Assembly (NCBI GenBank): GCA_016718035.1
Contig: JADKEK010000003.1
Span: 293,501-357,500 of the forward strand
Origin: Bacteroidota bacterium
GTDB lineage: Bacteria; Bacteroidota; Bacteroidia; Chitinophagales; BACL12
Direction of reading: 5' to 3'
DNA length: 64,000 nucleotides
The translations under genes were made by a program, and so were the position numbers. Numbering within the stretch: the first letter of the stretch is position 1; the number at the start of each line of letters is the position of its first letter. Positions 8,402-16,926 of this stretch are shown here, piece after piece. The notes under the pieces are model-generated. The model made no database searches and was not told where the DNA came from. It saw nothing but the letters and a program-made list of their open reading frames with translations.

Positions 8402-9742
8402 TTAAAAGTCTAATGTTTTGTCGAGATAATAATCAATAATTTTCGATTTGAAAATCATATCGTATTTAGCCTGCACAAGTGTTGATTCAGCTTGTGCTTT
8501 CATATTAATTGCATTGGTGTAATCGAACGATGAAGCCGTTCCCATATTAAATTTCTTTTCAGCAAAATCGAATGCACTTTGTGCTGCAGCAAGATTTTTT
8601 TCTGCAGCTGCATAAGATGCTATTGCAGCTTTTAAATCATTTATTGCCTGCGTTACATTTTGACGCATGGTGTTAATGGCAATTTGCTGATTTAATTGTG
8701 TATTGATGATAGCTAAGTCTGCATTTTGTTTGTTAAGCATTACCTGTCCGTTATTAAAAATCGGAATTTGTAATGAAATACCTACAACTTCACTAAGGTT
8801 ATTATTAATTTGTGTGCCATATGGATCGGCTTCCGTTATAACCGGCGGATAAATTGCATTTGAATAATTTGTTCCTACTTGACCAATCAAACTTAAACTT
8901 GGCAGCGCAGCAGCACCGGCAATTTTTTTATTTAATCCGTCGCTTAAAAGTTGATACTCATATTTTTTTATACTGGCTTTATTAGCGATCGCATAATTGG
9001 CAACGGTGAGTGCGTCAGGAACCGGTGCATTTAAAATATTATCCACTTTTGAAATATCCGGAAAAGTAATTTTAATATTTTCAGTAGGGTCTAATTGTAA
9101 CAATAATTTTAAATCGAGGTATGTTTTATCCAATTGATTTTGCGACTGGATGACGGAAAGTTGGTCTTGTGCTAATTGTGCTTCAATAGTCAATAAGTTA
9201 CCTTCAGGTATACTTCCAGCCTGCGCCAATTTTTTTGAATTATTTAACTGAAGTTCGGTCGTATTAATTTTTTGGTTGGCGATATTTAATTGTTCTTCGG
9301 CAAACATTACAGCCAAATAAGCAACTATAACCTGGAACTGCACATTTTCTACCGCTTCTTTATAATTCATTCCGGCTACCTGTAAATCAGTTTTAGTTTT
9401 TTTGATGGTATTGCTGATGGTACCGCCACTGAACAAATTCATAGAAGTGGTAGCCTGATAACCATTTGTTTGGAAACTATTGGCCAATGGTAAGTTGGTT
9501 ACCGGGTCGATGGTATATCCGAAATTCCAGAAATAAGAACTTCCGAGGTTTAAGTTGGGCAATAACAGCAATCGGCTTTGGTTCGCCGCTTTCTCTGAAA
9601 ATTCAACACCTGCGGCACCTTGTTTTAACTGGAGGTTATTGTCGGTAGCCAGGTTGATACATTCCTGCAAGGAAACGGTGCGTTGAGCATACGCAGTCGT
9701 AGTTAGGGCAGAAATGATAATGATAAAAGCAAGTTTTCTCAT
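8402..9742 (-). CDS. TolC family outer membrane channel protein
   Basis: This outer-membrane efflux protein of 446 residues has a signal peptide (MRKLAFIIIISALTTTAYA). Two repeated alpha-helical OEP domains follow, with typical Asn/Gln/Ala-rich coiled segments such as NNSKKLAQAGSIPEGNLLTIEAQLAQ and, in the second half, AEKKFNMGTASSFDYTNA. It would form the exit duct used with the adaptor encoded just downstream. Both are probably one transcript. The substrate cannot be read from the sequence. Confidence 0.9.
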   Translation of the reverse strand: MRKLAFIIIISALTTTAYAQRTVSLQECINLATDNNLQLKQGAAGVEFSEKAANQSRLLLLPNLNLGSSYFWNFGYTIDPVTNLPLANSFQTNGYQATTSMNLFSGGTISNTIKKTKTDLQVAGMNYKEAVENVQFQVIVAYLAVMFAEEQLNIANQKINTTELQLNNSKKLAQAGSIPEGNLLTIEAQLAQDQLSVIQSQNQLDKTYLDLKLLLQLDPTENIKITFPDISKVDNILNAPVPDALTVANYAIANKASIKKYEYQLLSDGLNKKIAGAAALPSLSLIGQVGTNYSNAIYPPVITEADPYGTQINNNLSEVVGISLQIPIFNNGQVMLNKQNADLAIINTQLNQQIAINTMRQNVTQAINDLKAAIASYAAAEKNLAAAQSAFDFAEKKFNMGTASSFDYTNAINMKAQAESTLVQAKYDMIFKSKIIDYYLDKTLDF

Positions 9743-9911
9743 GACGGGTTAAAATTAGTTCAAATTTGACGAGCCTTTTAAAGTTTTAGATAAATTAAGA
9801 CATTTTAAGGATGAATGATTCAAAAGCACAAAAAGTTACAGCCAAAAACCGGTATTTCTGTTAACATTTTTAACCTTGCCTATGCAGGTAGACGAGTTTT
9901 CAGGGTAAAAA

Positions 9912-9944
9912 TTTGAAGTGTAATCGATTAAGCCCTTACCTTTA
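9912..9944 (+). promoter_or_regulatory. Promoter of tadA, probably leaderless
   Basis: TTTG (9912-9915), 21 bases, then TACCTTTA (9937-9944), one base off the TAnnTTTG consensus. The tadA ATG begins five bases after the box, where transcription itself should begin, so the mRNA would have almost no leader. Confidence 0.55.
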
Positions 9945-9948
9945 CGGC

Positions 9949-10392
9949 ATGGGAATTATTTCAGATCCGGATGCATTTTTCATGGAAGAGGCCTTAAAAA
10001 TGGCAGAAAAAGCCCTTCAGGAGGACGAGGTGCCGGTTGGGGCAGTTATAGTGGCCGGGCAACAAATCATTGCCAAAGCCCATAATTTAGTAGAAAGACT
10101 AAGCGACCCGACAGCACATGCTGAAATGCAGGCCATTACATCGGCTTGTAACCATTTCAACGCCAAATACCTGCCTGAATGCACTTTATATGTTACCCTG
10201 GAGCCGTGTCCAATGTGTGCAGCAGCTAGCTATTGGGCACAAATAGGAAGGATTGTATATGCGGCAACCGACCCTAAAATGGGTTTTAGTCGCCACCAAC
10301 ATATTTTGCATCCGAAAACGACTATAAGTCAGGGCGTTGGGGCTGAAAAATCACAAATTTTGCTGAAAAACTTTTTTGTAGGCAAACGATAA
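9949..10392 (+). CDS. tadA: tRNA-adenosine/nucleoside deaminase
   Basis: It is a zinc-dependent cytidine-deaminase-fold enzyme, most likely TadA, which deaminates adenosine to inosine at the tRNA wobble position. The zinc and catalytic motifs are complete: His57-Ala-Glu59 (THAEMQA-type site, read here as TAHAEMQAI) and Cys87/Cys90 in PCPMC. An upstream in-frame ATG at 9913 lies before the predicted promoter box, so the ATG at 9949 is chosen; 147 residues. A guanine deaminase of the same fold is the alternative, but length and motif context favour TadA. Confidence 0.88.
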   Translation: MGIISDPDAFFMEEALKMAEKALQEDEVPVGAVIVAGQQIIAKAHNLVERLSDPTAHAEMQAITSACNHFNAKYLPECTLYVTLEPCPMCAAASYWAQIGRIVYAATDPKMGFSRHQHILHPKTTISQGVGAEKSQILLKNFFVGKR

Positions 10393-10507
10393 ATCAAAAT
10401 TAATTTTCGCTTTTGCGAACCTGTTTTTTCAAATGCTGTTTTATCTTTAACGCTTTGACATATTTCAGGCTTATAAATTTTTAATCAATAAAACTTAATA
10501 CACTATT

Positions 10508-11116
10508 ATGGCTTTTCAATTACAACCACTTCCATATGCTTTTAACGCTTTGGAACCGCATATTGATGCGAGAACAATGGAAATTCACCACGATAAGCAT
10601 CACGCTGCTTATACTACCAATTTAAATAATGCAATTGCCGGCACTGAATGGGAAAGTAAAACCATTGAAGAGATATTAGCTAATATTTCAAAAATTACTC
10701 CTGCTGTTCGCAACAATGGTGGTGGATTTTACAACCACAATTTATTTTGGGAAGTAATGGCTCCAAATGCAGGTGGCACTCCATCAGGAGATTTAGCAGC
10801 AGCTATCGACCGCGACTTAGGTGGTTTCGATAAATTTAAAGAAATGTTTAGCGCTGCAGCTGCTACAAGATTTGGTTCGGGTTGGGCATGGTTAATCGTG
10901 ACAGCTGATAAAAAACTTGCTGTTACTTCAACGCCAAATCAGGATAATACTTTAATGGATATTGCTGATGTAAAAGGCACGCCAATTTTAGGACTTGATG
11001 TATGGGAACATGCCTATTATTTAAATTATCAAAACCGTCGCCCTGATTACATTGGTGCATTTTACAATGTAATTAATTGGGATGTAGTTGCAGCAAAATT
11101 TGCTTCAGCTATGTAA
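10508..11116 (+). CDS. sodA: Superoxide dismutase, Mn/Fe family
   Basis: It converts superoxide to oxygen and hydrogen peroxide. All four metal ligands are present: His27 (MEIHHDKHH), His77 (NHNLFW), Asp164 and His168 (DVWEHAYYLNYQNRR). Gln145 in STPNQDN is the position that marks manganese-type enzymes, so Mn use is likely, though cambialistic activity cannot be excluded. At 202 residues without a signal peptide it is cytoplasmic. A strong terminator follows. Confidence 0.95.
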   Translation: MAFQLQPLPYAFNALEPHIDARTMEIHHDKHHAAYTTNLNNAIAGTEWESKTIEEILANISKITPAVRNNGGGFYNHNLFWEVMAPNAGGTPSGDLAAAIDRDLGGFDKFKEMFSAAAATRFGSGWAWLIVTADKKLAVTSTPNQDNTLMDIADVKGTPILGLDVWEHAYYLNYQNRRPDYIGAFYNVINWDVVAAKFASAM

Positions 11117-11139
11117 TTTATTTTATATATTGTTTGTAT

Positions 11140-11167
11140 AACCCCTGGCGAAAGCTGGGGGTTTTTT
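11140..11167 (+). terminator. Intrinsic terminator of sodA
   Basis: AACCCCTGGC and GCTGGGGGTT pair around a GAAA tetraloop (with two G-U pairs), directly followed by a T-run, 24 bases after the sodA stop. Confidence 0.9.
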
Positions 11168-11171
11168 GTTT

Positions 11172-11646
11172 AGCACATTAGTTGTTTCGCGCAAAGCTGA
11201 TAAACCAGTTTCACGCGGAGAAAGGGAAAATGTCGGAGACGAGTATCGGCTGTTTAATTAGCACATTAACACATTAGCACATCAGCACATTAATTGTTTC
11301 GCGCAAAGCTGCAAAGGGAAGGGTTTATACAGTGTGGTAATTCAAGCGCGCTAAGTTTTTAAACCAGTTTCACGCGGAGAAAGGGAAAATGTCGGAGACG
11401 AGTATCGGCTGTTTAATTAGCACATTAACACATTAGCACATCAGCACATTAATTGTTTCGCGCAAAGCTGCAAAGGATTTGGTTTATATAATGTGTTAAT
11501 TTAAGCGCGCAAAGCTGTTAAACCATGTTCGCGCGGAGAAAAGGAAAAAGTCGGAGACGAAAACTGGCTGTTCCTCATTGGTATATATAGCATTTTCACA
11601 TTGGTACATTCATTAGCACATCAGCACATTATCAAATTAGCACATT
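11172..11646. repeat. Three tandem 159-bp repeats with octamer arrays
   Basis: The space between sodA and glmS (about 530 bases) has no gene. It holds a unit with period exactly 159: copies begin at 11201, 11360 and 11519. Bases 11201-11317 and 11360-11476 are identical over 117 bases; the third copy is diverged. Each unit has an A/G-rich part (CACGCGGAGAAAGGGAAAA, then GTCGGAGACGAG), an octamer run ATTAGCAC/ATTAACAC/ATTAGCAC/ATCAGCAC (11257-11288 and 11416-11447) and TTTCGCGCAAAGCTG. Octamers reappear at 11612-11646 up to the glmS stop. No open frame or mobile-element gene is present; function unknown. Confidence 0.9.
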
Positions 11647-13483
11647 ACTCCACCGTCACACTCTTAGCCAAATTTCTCGGTTGGTCTACGTTGCGATTGA
11701 GTAATACGGCAATGTGATAGGCTAAAAGTTGTAAAGGAATTACACTTAATAAAGGTGTGAGCACTTCTTCTGTTTCAGGAATACGAATTACGTGTTCGGA
11801 CATGCCTTCAATTATCGTATCATTTTCAGAAATGATGGAAATAATTCTTCCTTTTCTTGCTTTAATTTCCTGTATGTTACTTACAATTTTATCGTGAGCA
11901 CTCATGTTGTTAGCAACAACAACTACAGGCATATTTTCATCAATCAACGCAATTGGTCCATGTTTCATTTCTGCAGCAGGATATCCTTCAGCGTGGATAT
12001 AAGAAATCTCTTTTAATTTTAATGCACCTTCTAATGCAACTGGGAAATTAAATCCGCGACCTAAATACAAGAAGTTGTGCACGTCCATATATTCTTCAGC
12101 AATTTCTTTAATATGGTCGTTCGATTTTAATACTTTACTTACCTTCTCCGGAATTTTACTTAATTCAATGGCAATACTCTGGTATTTACTTTCAGGTAAT
12201 GAACCTCGTTTACGGGCAATACTTAATGCCATCATAGTTAATACAGTAACCTGAGCAGTAAATGCTTTGGTGGAAGCAACACCTATTTCAGGGCCTGCAT
12301 GTGTATATGAACCTGCGTGTGAAGCGCGTGCAATTGACGAACCCACCACATTACAAATACCAAAAATAGTAGCACCTTTTGCTTTTGCTAATTCAACAGC
12401 TGCTAAAGTATCTGCAGTTTCACCACTTTGAGAAATGGCGATTATAATATCATCTTCATTAATAACAGGATTGCGATAGCGGAATTCGCTTGCATATTCT
12501 ACTTCAGTTGGTATACGTGCTAAATCTTCAAATAAATATTCGCCAACTAATCCGGCATGCCATGAGGTACCACAACCAACAATTATAATACGTTTGGCAT
12601 TCACCAATTTCTTTTCGTACTCTTTTATTCCACCTAAAACAATTGCGTTTTTGCTGCCAATTAAACGACCGCGCATACTGTCCATTATTGAATTAGGCTG
12701 CTCATAAATTTCTTTGAGCATATAATGGTCGTAACCACCTTTTTCAATCATGTCTAATTGCATTTGCAATTTTTGCATGTAAGGTGTAATTGTTTCGTTG
12801 TGAATTGTTTTAATTACCAACTCCTGATTGCGACGAACAACTGCAATTTCTTCATCATTTAAATACACCACATTACGTGTATATTCAATTAATGGAGATG
12901 CATCAGAAGCAATAAAAAATTCTCCTTCTCCAATACCAACAACCATAGGTGAAGATTTTCGTGCAGCAATTAACATATCAGGTTCATCTTTCGATGCAAT
13001 TACAATTGCATAAGCGCCAATTACCTGATTTAATGCAATGCGCACAGCTTCAACCAAATCAGTTTTTTCGTTGAGCTGAATATCTTCAATTAAATGGATT
13101 AATACTTCCGTATCGGTATCAGATAAAAACTGATGACCTCTTTTTATTAATTCTGTTTTTAGGGAAGCGTAATTTTCTATAATACCATTGTGAATAATAG
13201 CCAGATTTTTACTTTCACTAACATGTGGATGCGCATTTTTCGTATTAGGCTCACCATGAGTAGCCCAACGTGTGTGACCAATGCCACATGTGCCATCAAC
13301 ATTTTTATCTGCTGCTTCTTTTTCGAGTTCTGAAACTTTACCTGCAATTTTATAAACGCGCAAGTCGCCGTTAATTAAAGCTACCCCGGCACTGTCGTAA
13401 CCGCGATATTCTAATCTGTGCAGGCCTTTAATTATAACCGGGTAAGCCTGACGATGCCCAATGTAACCAACTATACCACACAT
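11645..13483 (-). CDS. glmS: Glutamine-fructose-6-phosphate aminotransferase (isomerizing)
   Basis: GlmS makes glucosamine-6-phosphate, the entry to peptidoglycan and lipopolysaccharide amino sugars. The N-terminal class II glutaminase domain begins with the nucleophile Cys2 (MCGIVGYIG) and has HTRWATHGEP and HNGIIENY. Two SIS sugar-isomerase domains follow (CGTSWHAG, ISQSGETADT, and LGRGFNFPVALEGALKLKEISYIHAEGYPAAEMKHGP as two adjoining motifs). It ends NLAKSVTVE as usual. At 612 residues it is full length. It is the last gene after starch synthase and the DUF4270 lipoprotein, a typical Bacteroidota order. No glmS ribozyme was recognised before it. Confidence 0.97.
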   Translation of the reverse strand: MCGIVGYIGHRQAYPVIIKGLHRLEYRGYDSAGVALINGDLRVYKIAGKVSELEKEAADKNVDGTCGIGHTRWATHGEPNTKNAHPHVSESKNLAIIHNGIIENYASLKTELIKRGHQFLSDTDTEVLIHLIEDIQLNEKTDLVEAVRIALNQVIGAYAIVIASKDEPDMLIAARKSSPMVVGIGEGEFFIASDASPLIEYTRNVVYLNDEEIAVVRRNQELVIKTIHNETITPYMQKLQMQLDMIEKGGYDHYMLKEIYEQPNSIMDSMRGRLIGSKNAIVLGGIKEYEKKLVNAKRIIIVGCGTSWHAGLVGEYLFEDLARIPTEVEYASEFRYRNPVINEDDIIIAISQSGETADTLAAVELAKAKGATIFGICNVVGSSIARASHAGSYTHAGPEIGVASTKAFTAQVTVLTMMALSIARKRGSLPESKYQSIAIELSKIPEKVSKVLKSNDHIKEIAEEYMDVHNFLYLGRGFNFPVALEGALKLKEISYIHAEGYPAAEMKHGPIALIDENMPVVVVANNMSAHDKIVSNIQEIKARKGRIISIISENDTIIEGMSEHVIRIPETEEVLTPLLSVIPLQLLAYHIAVLLNRNVDQPRNLAKSVTVE

Positions 13484-13487
13484 GATG

Positions 13488-14843
13488 TTATTTGTTTATC
13501 GTTGTGTATGTAATCGAGAGATAAGGTTTAAAGTTCGCTCTTGGTGAATTTACTCCACCTAAAGTTACTGCATTAGGGATACGGTTTCCGGGAATACATG
13601 ATAAAGCAAATCCGTAATTGTCGATTGACCCTTCCAGCATTTCCTGAATATGTCGTGTTATGATAAATTTATATTGATACACAGTTCTACCTGTTTCTTC
13701 GGACACTGTTTCAACAATTGTGCCGCCAATATCTGTTCCGCCAAAATTATCATCCACAATAGATGAAAAATATTCTTCACTGTATAAAGCGAAATAATAG
13801 GAATTATGTCCGGTAGAATCTTGTGGTAATAAAATAAGTTTTGGAGGCGCATTAAAAAAACGGCCATCGTCGGTTGTTGTTGTAAAAATTAATTCCGCTT
13901 TGTTTACAGAAACATCCTTTAAATTAGTAAGTGTTGGCAGTTTAACAATAGTACGCAATGCAGTAAATCCTTTTACATAGGTAAATGCTTCACCATTTGT
14001 AGTATCAGGGTTGACAATAGCATTATAGGCCTGTGACGATTCAGGATATGTGTTTTTGAAGTAATTTGTTTTAACTCCATCAAAAGGGAACAATACACTT
14101 AACGAATCGGCTTCACTGTTTTTATAATAAATTCTAACCCCTGTAATATCACTTGCCATATCAAAATACATCAGCCCGCGCGAGTACCCGTCAGTTAATG
14201 TATCAGCGGAAATATATAAGCCTTGTAAATATTGCAAAAAGGCTGTGTCGCTTTCAAGAACAGTTGAATCAAGATTGATAATATTTTGTCCAAACGCATC
14301 AAATAAATTAATTCTCAAATGCGGCTCCCATTCTGAACCATCGGCCAAAACAACGCTGTCGCGATTGTTTGCTTTAAATTCATTCTTTTTGCCAATTGGA
14401 ATAGGCAGGTAATGAAATTTCTGATTGGAATAATAATTTCTATTATTAAACAACGGCTCCGACATGCGATAAACAGATACACAATGGGTAGCTGTAGTAT
14501 CGCCATAATAACTCGCGTAATCTAAAGTTAAAACTACTGAGTCAACTGTTGCATTGTCGCCAAAAAACAAGTTGTTAGCCGGCAATAAAAGTTGCGCGAA
14601 AATACCTGCGGTAGATTTGCCATAAATATCACTTTGCATGCTACCAAGTGCATAAAAAGGATTTTGGCTTGTTACAATAGAATCGTCGATATCCGTGTAG
14701 GTTATCATCGTAAACGTATCAATCCTAGCTGAGTTTAAGAAATCTTCTTCCGGAAGTAGTTCTTCACCTATAAAATTATCTTTCCGGCACGATGCTGTTA
14801 ATACAATCAACCCGCCAATCAATAGAAACACTGCCTTATTCAT
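13488..14843 (-). CDS. DUF4270 lipoprotein
   Basis: This 451-residue surface or periplasmic lipoprotein has a signal ending in the lipobox LTASC (Cys19). The rest is beta-rich, with the family opening FIGEELLPEEDF and a repeated strand pattern. The DUF4270 family is found in Bacteroidota and is commonly encoded between starch synthase and glmS, as here; its function is not established. It ends four bases before glmS, so the two are probably translated from one mRNA. Confidence 0.88.
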   Translation of the reverse strand: MNKAVFLLIGGLIVLTASCRKDNFIGEELLPEEDFLNSARIDTFTMITYTDIDDSIVTSQNPFYALGSMQSDIYGKSTAGIFAQLLLPANNLFFGDNATVDSVVLTLDYASYYGDTTATHCVSVYRMSEPLFNNRNYYSNQKFHYLPIPIGKKNEFKANNRDSVVLADGSEWEPHLRINLFDAFGQNIINLDSTVLESDTAFLQYLQGLYISADTLTDGYSRGLMYFDMASDITGVRIYYKNSEADSLSVLFPFDGVKTNYFKNTYPESSQAYNAIVNPDTTNGEAFTYVKGFTALRTIVKLPTLTNLKDVSVNKAELIFTTTTDDGRFFNAPPKLILLPQDSTGHNSYYFALYSEEYFSSIVDDNFGGTDIGGTIVETVSEETGRTVYQYKFIITRHIQEMLEGSIDNYGFALSCIPGNRIPNAVTLGGVNSPRANFKPYLSITYTTINK

Positions 14844-14859
14844 CCTGCCTATAACGGAT

Positions 14860-15681
14860 TTATTTTGAAATTATTGGAGCTAAATTGTCATAAAATTCAG
14901 CGTATTTATCCAGGTATTCTTCCTGTGTAAATTCAAGCACAGGTTTACCTTGAGATTTGAGAAACTTACTGATATCCTTGTCAATTTCTCCGCTGCCTAT
15001 AATAACACCGTCAGCATACGTTGCTGCGCCTTTGCTAAGGCCAAGGTGGTTATATTCTTTATACGCATTAAGATGCTCAGGTTCAACCATAGCGCTGATT
15101 GGAGCCTTTTCTAAAAATTTCTCTTTTGAAAGATTACCCTCAAAAGCACCATTATACATAGAGTAAACCACTTTTGAATTCTGGAATACCGGCTCGTTTT
15201 TATATGCCGTTTTAATATAAAGCGGTATTAAACTTGTCATCCAACCATGGCAATGGATAATATCCGGTGCCCATTGGAATTTTTTAACGGTTTCAAGAGC
15301 TGCTTTGCAGAAAAACACCATACGTTCGGCGTTATCCTCATAAAAATTGTTGTTTTCATCGTGGAACACGTATTTGCGTTTAAACAAATCGTCGTTATCG
15401 AGAAAATACACCTGCATTCTGGCGCCCGGCACTGAAGCCACTTTGATTATCAGCGGATAGTCGTCGTCGTTCAAAATGATGTTCATACCACTCAAACGCA
15501 CAACCTCGTGTAATCTGTGGCGGCGTTCGTTAATTACCCCGTAGCGAGGCATCAATACCCTAATCTCATTTCCCTTATCTTGTACGTATTGTGGTAATTC
15601 TCTTGCTATATCCCCGATGTCTGTCCCGTTTAGGTAAGGCTGCATTTCCTGGGTGATAATCAACACTCTTTTCTTGTCCAT
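14860..15681 (-). CDS. Glycogen/starch synthase, catalytic-domain form
   Basis: This is a GT5-type protein of 273 residues matching the N-terminal starch-synthase domain (EMQPYLNGTDIGDIARELPQYV, NEIRVLMPRYG, DIIHCHGWMTSLIPLYIKT). The usual C-terminal GT1-like half is absent. This is the normal length for the version found beside panC and glmS in Bacteroidota, so it is not a truncation. Whether it makes glycogen is uncertain. It reads away from panC and starts the DUF4270-glmS transcript. Confidence 0.85.
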   Translation of the reverse strand: MDKKRVLIITQEMQPYLNGTDIGDIARELPQYVQDKGNEIRVLMPRYGVINERRHRLHEVVRLSGMNIILNDDDYPLIIKVASVPGARMQVYFLDNDDLFKRKYVFHDENNNFYEDNAERMVFFCKAALETVKKFQWAPDIIHCHGWMTSLIPLYIKTAYKNEPVFQNSKVVYSMYNGAFEGNLSKEKFLEKAPISAMVEPEHLNAYKEYNHLGLSKGAATYADGVIIGSGEIDKDISKFLKSQGKPVLEFTQEEYLDKYAEFYDNLAPIISK

Positions 15682-15763
15682 AGTTCACTTGTTACTTGAC
15701 TGTTAGGTTATTTTGCGAAGTGTTTACTTCCTAAGTCTGCTCAGAAGTTTAATTTTGAAGCTG

Positions 15764-15771
15764 CAAAATTA
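15764..15771 (-). promoter_or_regulatory. -7 box before the starch synthase-glmS operon
   Basis: The minus strand reads TAATTTTG, a full match to TAnnTTTG, about 83 bases before the starch synthase ATG. The -33 element is not clear. Confidence 0.45.
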
Positions 15772-15862
15772 CAAAATATAGTTTAGAATTTACTTATGCA
15801 ACTCGATTTTGGACTTTGTTAAAGTAACCTTAAAACCATCGAAAACCCTTACAAGACTAAGC

Positions 15863-16711
15863 ATGCAGATAATAAAACAACGCAACCAACTGACCCCACT
15901 CAGCACCCAATTAAGGGCTCAGGGGGCTAAAATAGGCTTCGTACCAACCATGGGAGCCCTTCATCAGGGGCATATTTCGCTGGTGGAAGCCAGCAAAAAG
16001 CGCGCAAATATTACGATTGTGAGCATTTTCGTGAACCCAACCCAGTTTAACGACCCCAAAGACCTGGAAAAGTACCCTCGTCCTATAGAACAAGATATTG
16101 CTATGCTTGAGGCTGCCGGATGCGACATCCTATATCTGCCCGAAGCCAGTGATATATATGGTCCGGTTACCCAAGTGACCGATAAATTTGATCTCGCCGG
16201 GCTCGACCTCGAGTTGGAAGGTGCAAGCCGGCCGGGGCATTTCGCCGGTGTAGCCCAGGTGGTTAAGATATTACTGGAGATAACCCGTCCCGATATTTTG
16301 TTTCTCGGACAAAAAGATTTTCAGCAATGTCTCATCCTAACGCAACTCATCAATAGCCTCAAAATGCCGGTAGAATTGGTCATGTGCCCCATTTACCGCG
16401 AGTCCCACGGCTTGGCAATGAGTTCACGCAATGTCCGCCTCAACCCTCAAATTCGTCAGAAAGCAGGTGCCATTTACGCCAGTTTACAATATGCCGCGGC
16501 TATGGTCAATATACTTACCCCGCAAGAAATTCAGCAAGCTGCAACAGCCGCTCTCAACACGATAGAAGGTTTCAACGTCGATTATTTCCTATTGCTCAAC
16601 GCCGACAACCTAAAACCCATAACCCCCGAAACCCCAACAAACCGAATTGTCATCATAACCGCCGTACTAGTAGACGGCGTGCGACTGCTCGACAATATGG
16701 TAATTTCCTGA
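15863..16711 (+). CDS. panC: Pantoate-beta-alanine ligase
   Basis: PanC joins pantoate and beta-alanine with ATP to give pantothenate, the precursor of coenzyme A and of the ACP arm. Motifs: GFVPTMGALHQGHISLVE with the HxGH nucleotide site at 34-37, FVNPTQFN (57-63), FLGQKDFQQ, and MSSRNVRL (the KMSKS-like loop). The frame is open from 15809 but the ATG at 15863 gives the usual 282 residues. The beta-alanine supplier panD, normally the next gene in this phylum, is 10.4 kb away beyond an accessory region. Confidence 0.95.
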   Translation: MQIIKQRNQLTPLSTQLRAQGAKIGFVPTMGALHQGHISLVEASKKRANITIVSIFVNPTQFNDPKDLEKYPRPIEQDIAMLEAAGCDILYLPEASDIYGPVTQVTDKFDLAGLDLELEGASRPGHFAGVAQVVKILLEITRPDILFLGQKDFQQCLILTQLINSLKMPVELVMCPIYRESHGLAMSSRNVRLNPQIRQKAGAIYASLQYAAAMVNILTPQEIQQAATAALNTIEGFNVDYFLLLNADNLKPITPETPTNRIVIITAVLVDGVRLLDNMVIS

Positions 16712-16871
16712 ATTTGGAGCATGAACATCATCTACGCCAATAAAATCACTTGGTATCCACCGCGGTAGACAAATTCTCCAGGCTGTTCCATTTGAAATTC
16801 ATCACAGGTCAATATTTATTGACCCCAACGGAAGCTCCGGATGATAACCCCGCTTGAAAGCCGGCTGCTCC

Positions 16872-16911
16872 ATTGGTACATTGGTACATTCGCACATTGG
16901 TACATCAATTA
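16872..16911. repeat. Octamer array ATTGGTAC after panC
   Basis: ATTGGTAC, ATTGGTAC, ATTCGCAC, ATTGGTAC, ATCAATTA in register, preceded by CGGCTGCTCC. The same octamer family with a similar GGCTGTTCC lead-in occurs at 11.57-11.65 kb, so the blocks bracket glmS-panC. The 215-base gap after panC holds nothing else recognisable. Confidence 0.75.
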
Positions 16912-16926
16912 ACCCCACGCAAAAAT

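Noticed and set aside
13484..13600. glmS ribozyme before glmS
   Set aside because: The upstream DNA is the coding end of the DUF4270 gene, only four bases away, with no room for the ribozyme.
14860..15681. Starch synthase as a truncated pseudogene
   Set aside because: About 270 residues is the usual length of this Bacteroidota form in this neighbourhood, and no frame break or decayed second half is seen downstream.
16384..16743. 119-residue plus-strand ORF overlapping panC
   Set aside because: It is a shadow frame over conserved panC sequence, with Arg/Pro/Asn-biased composition and no motif.
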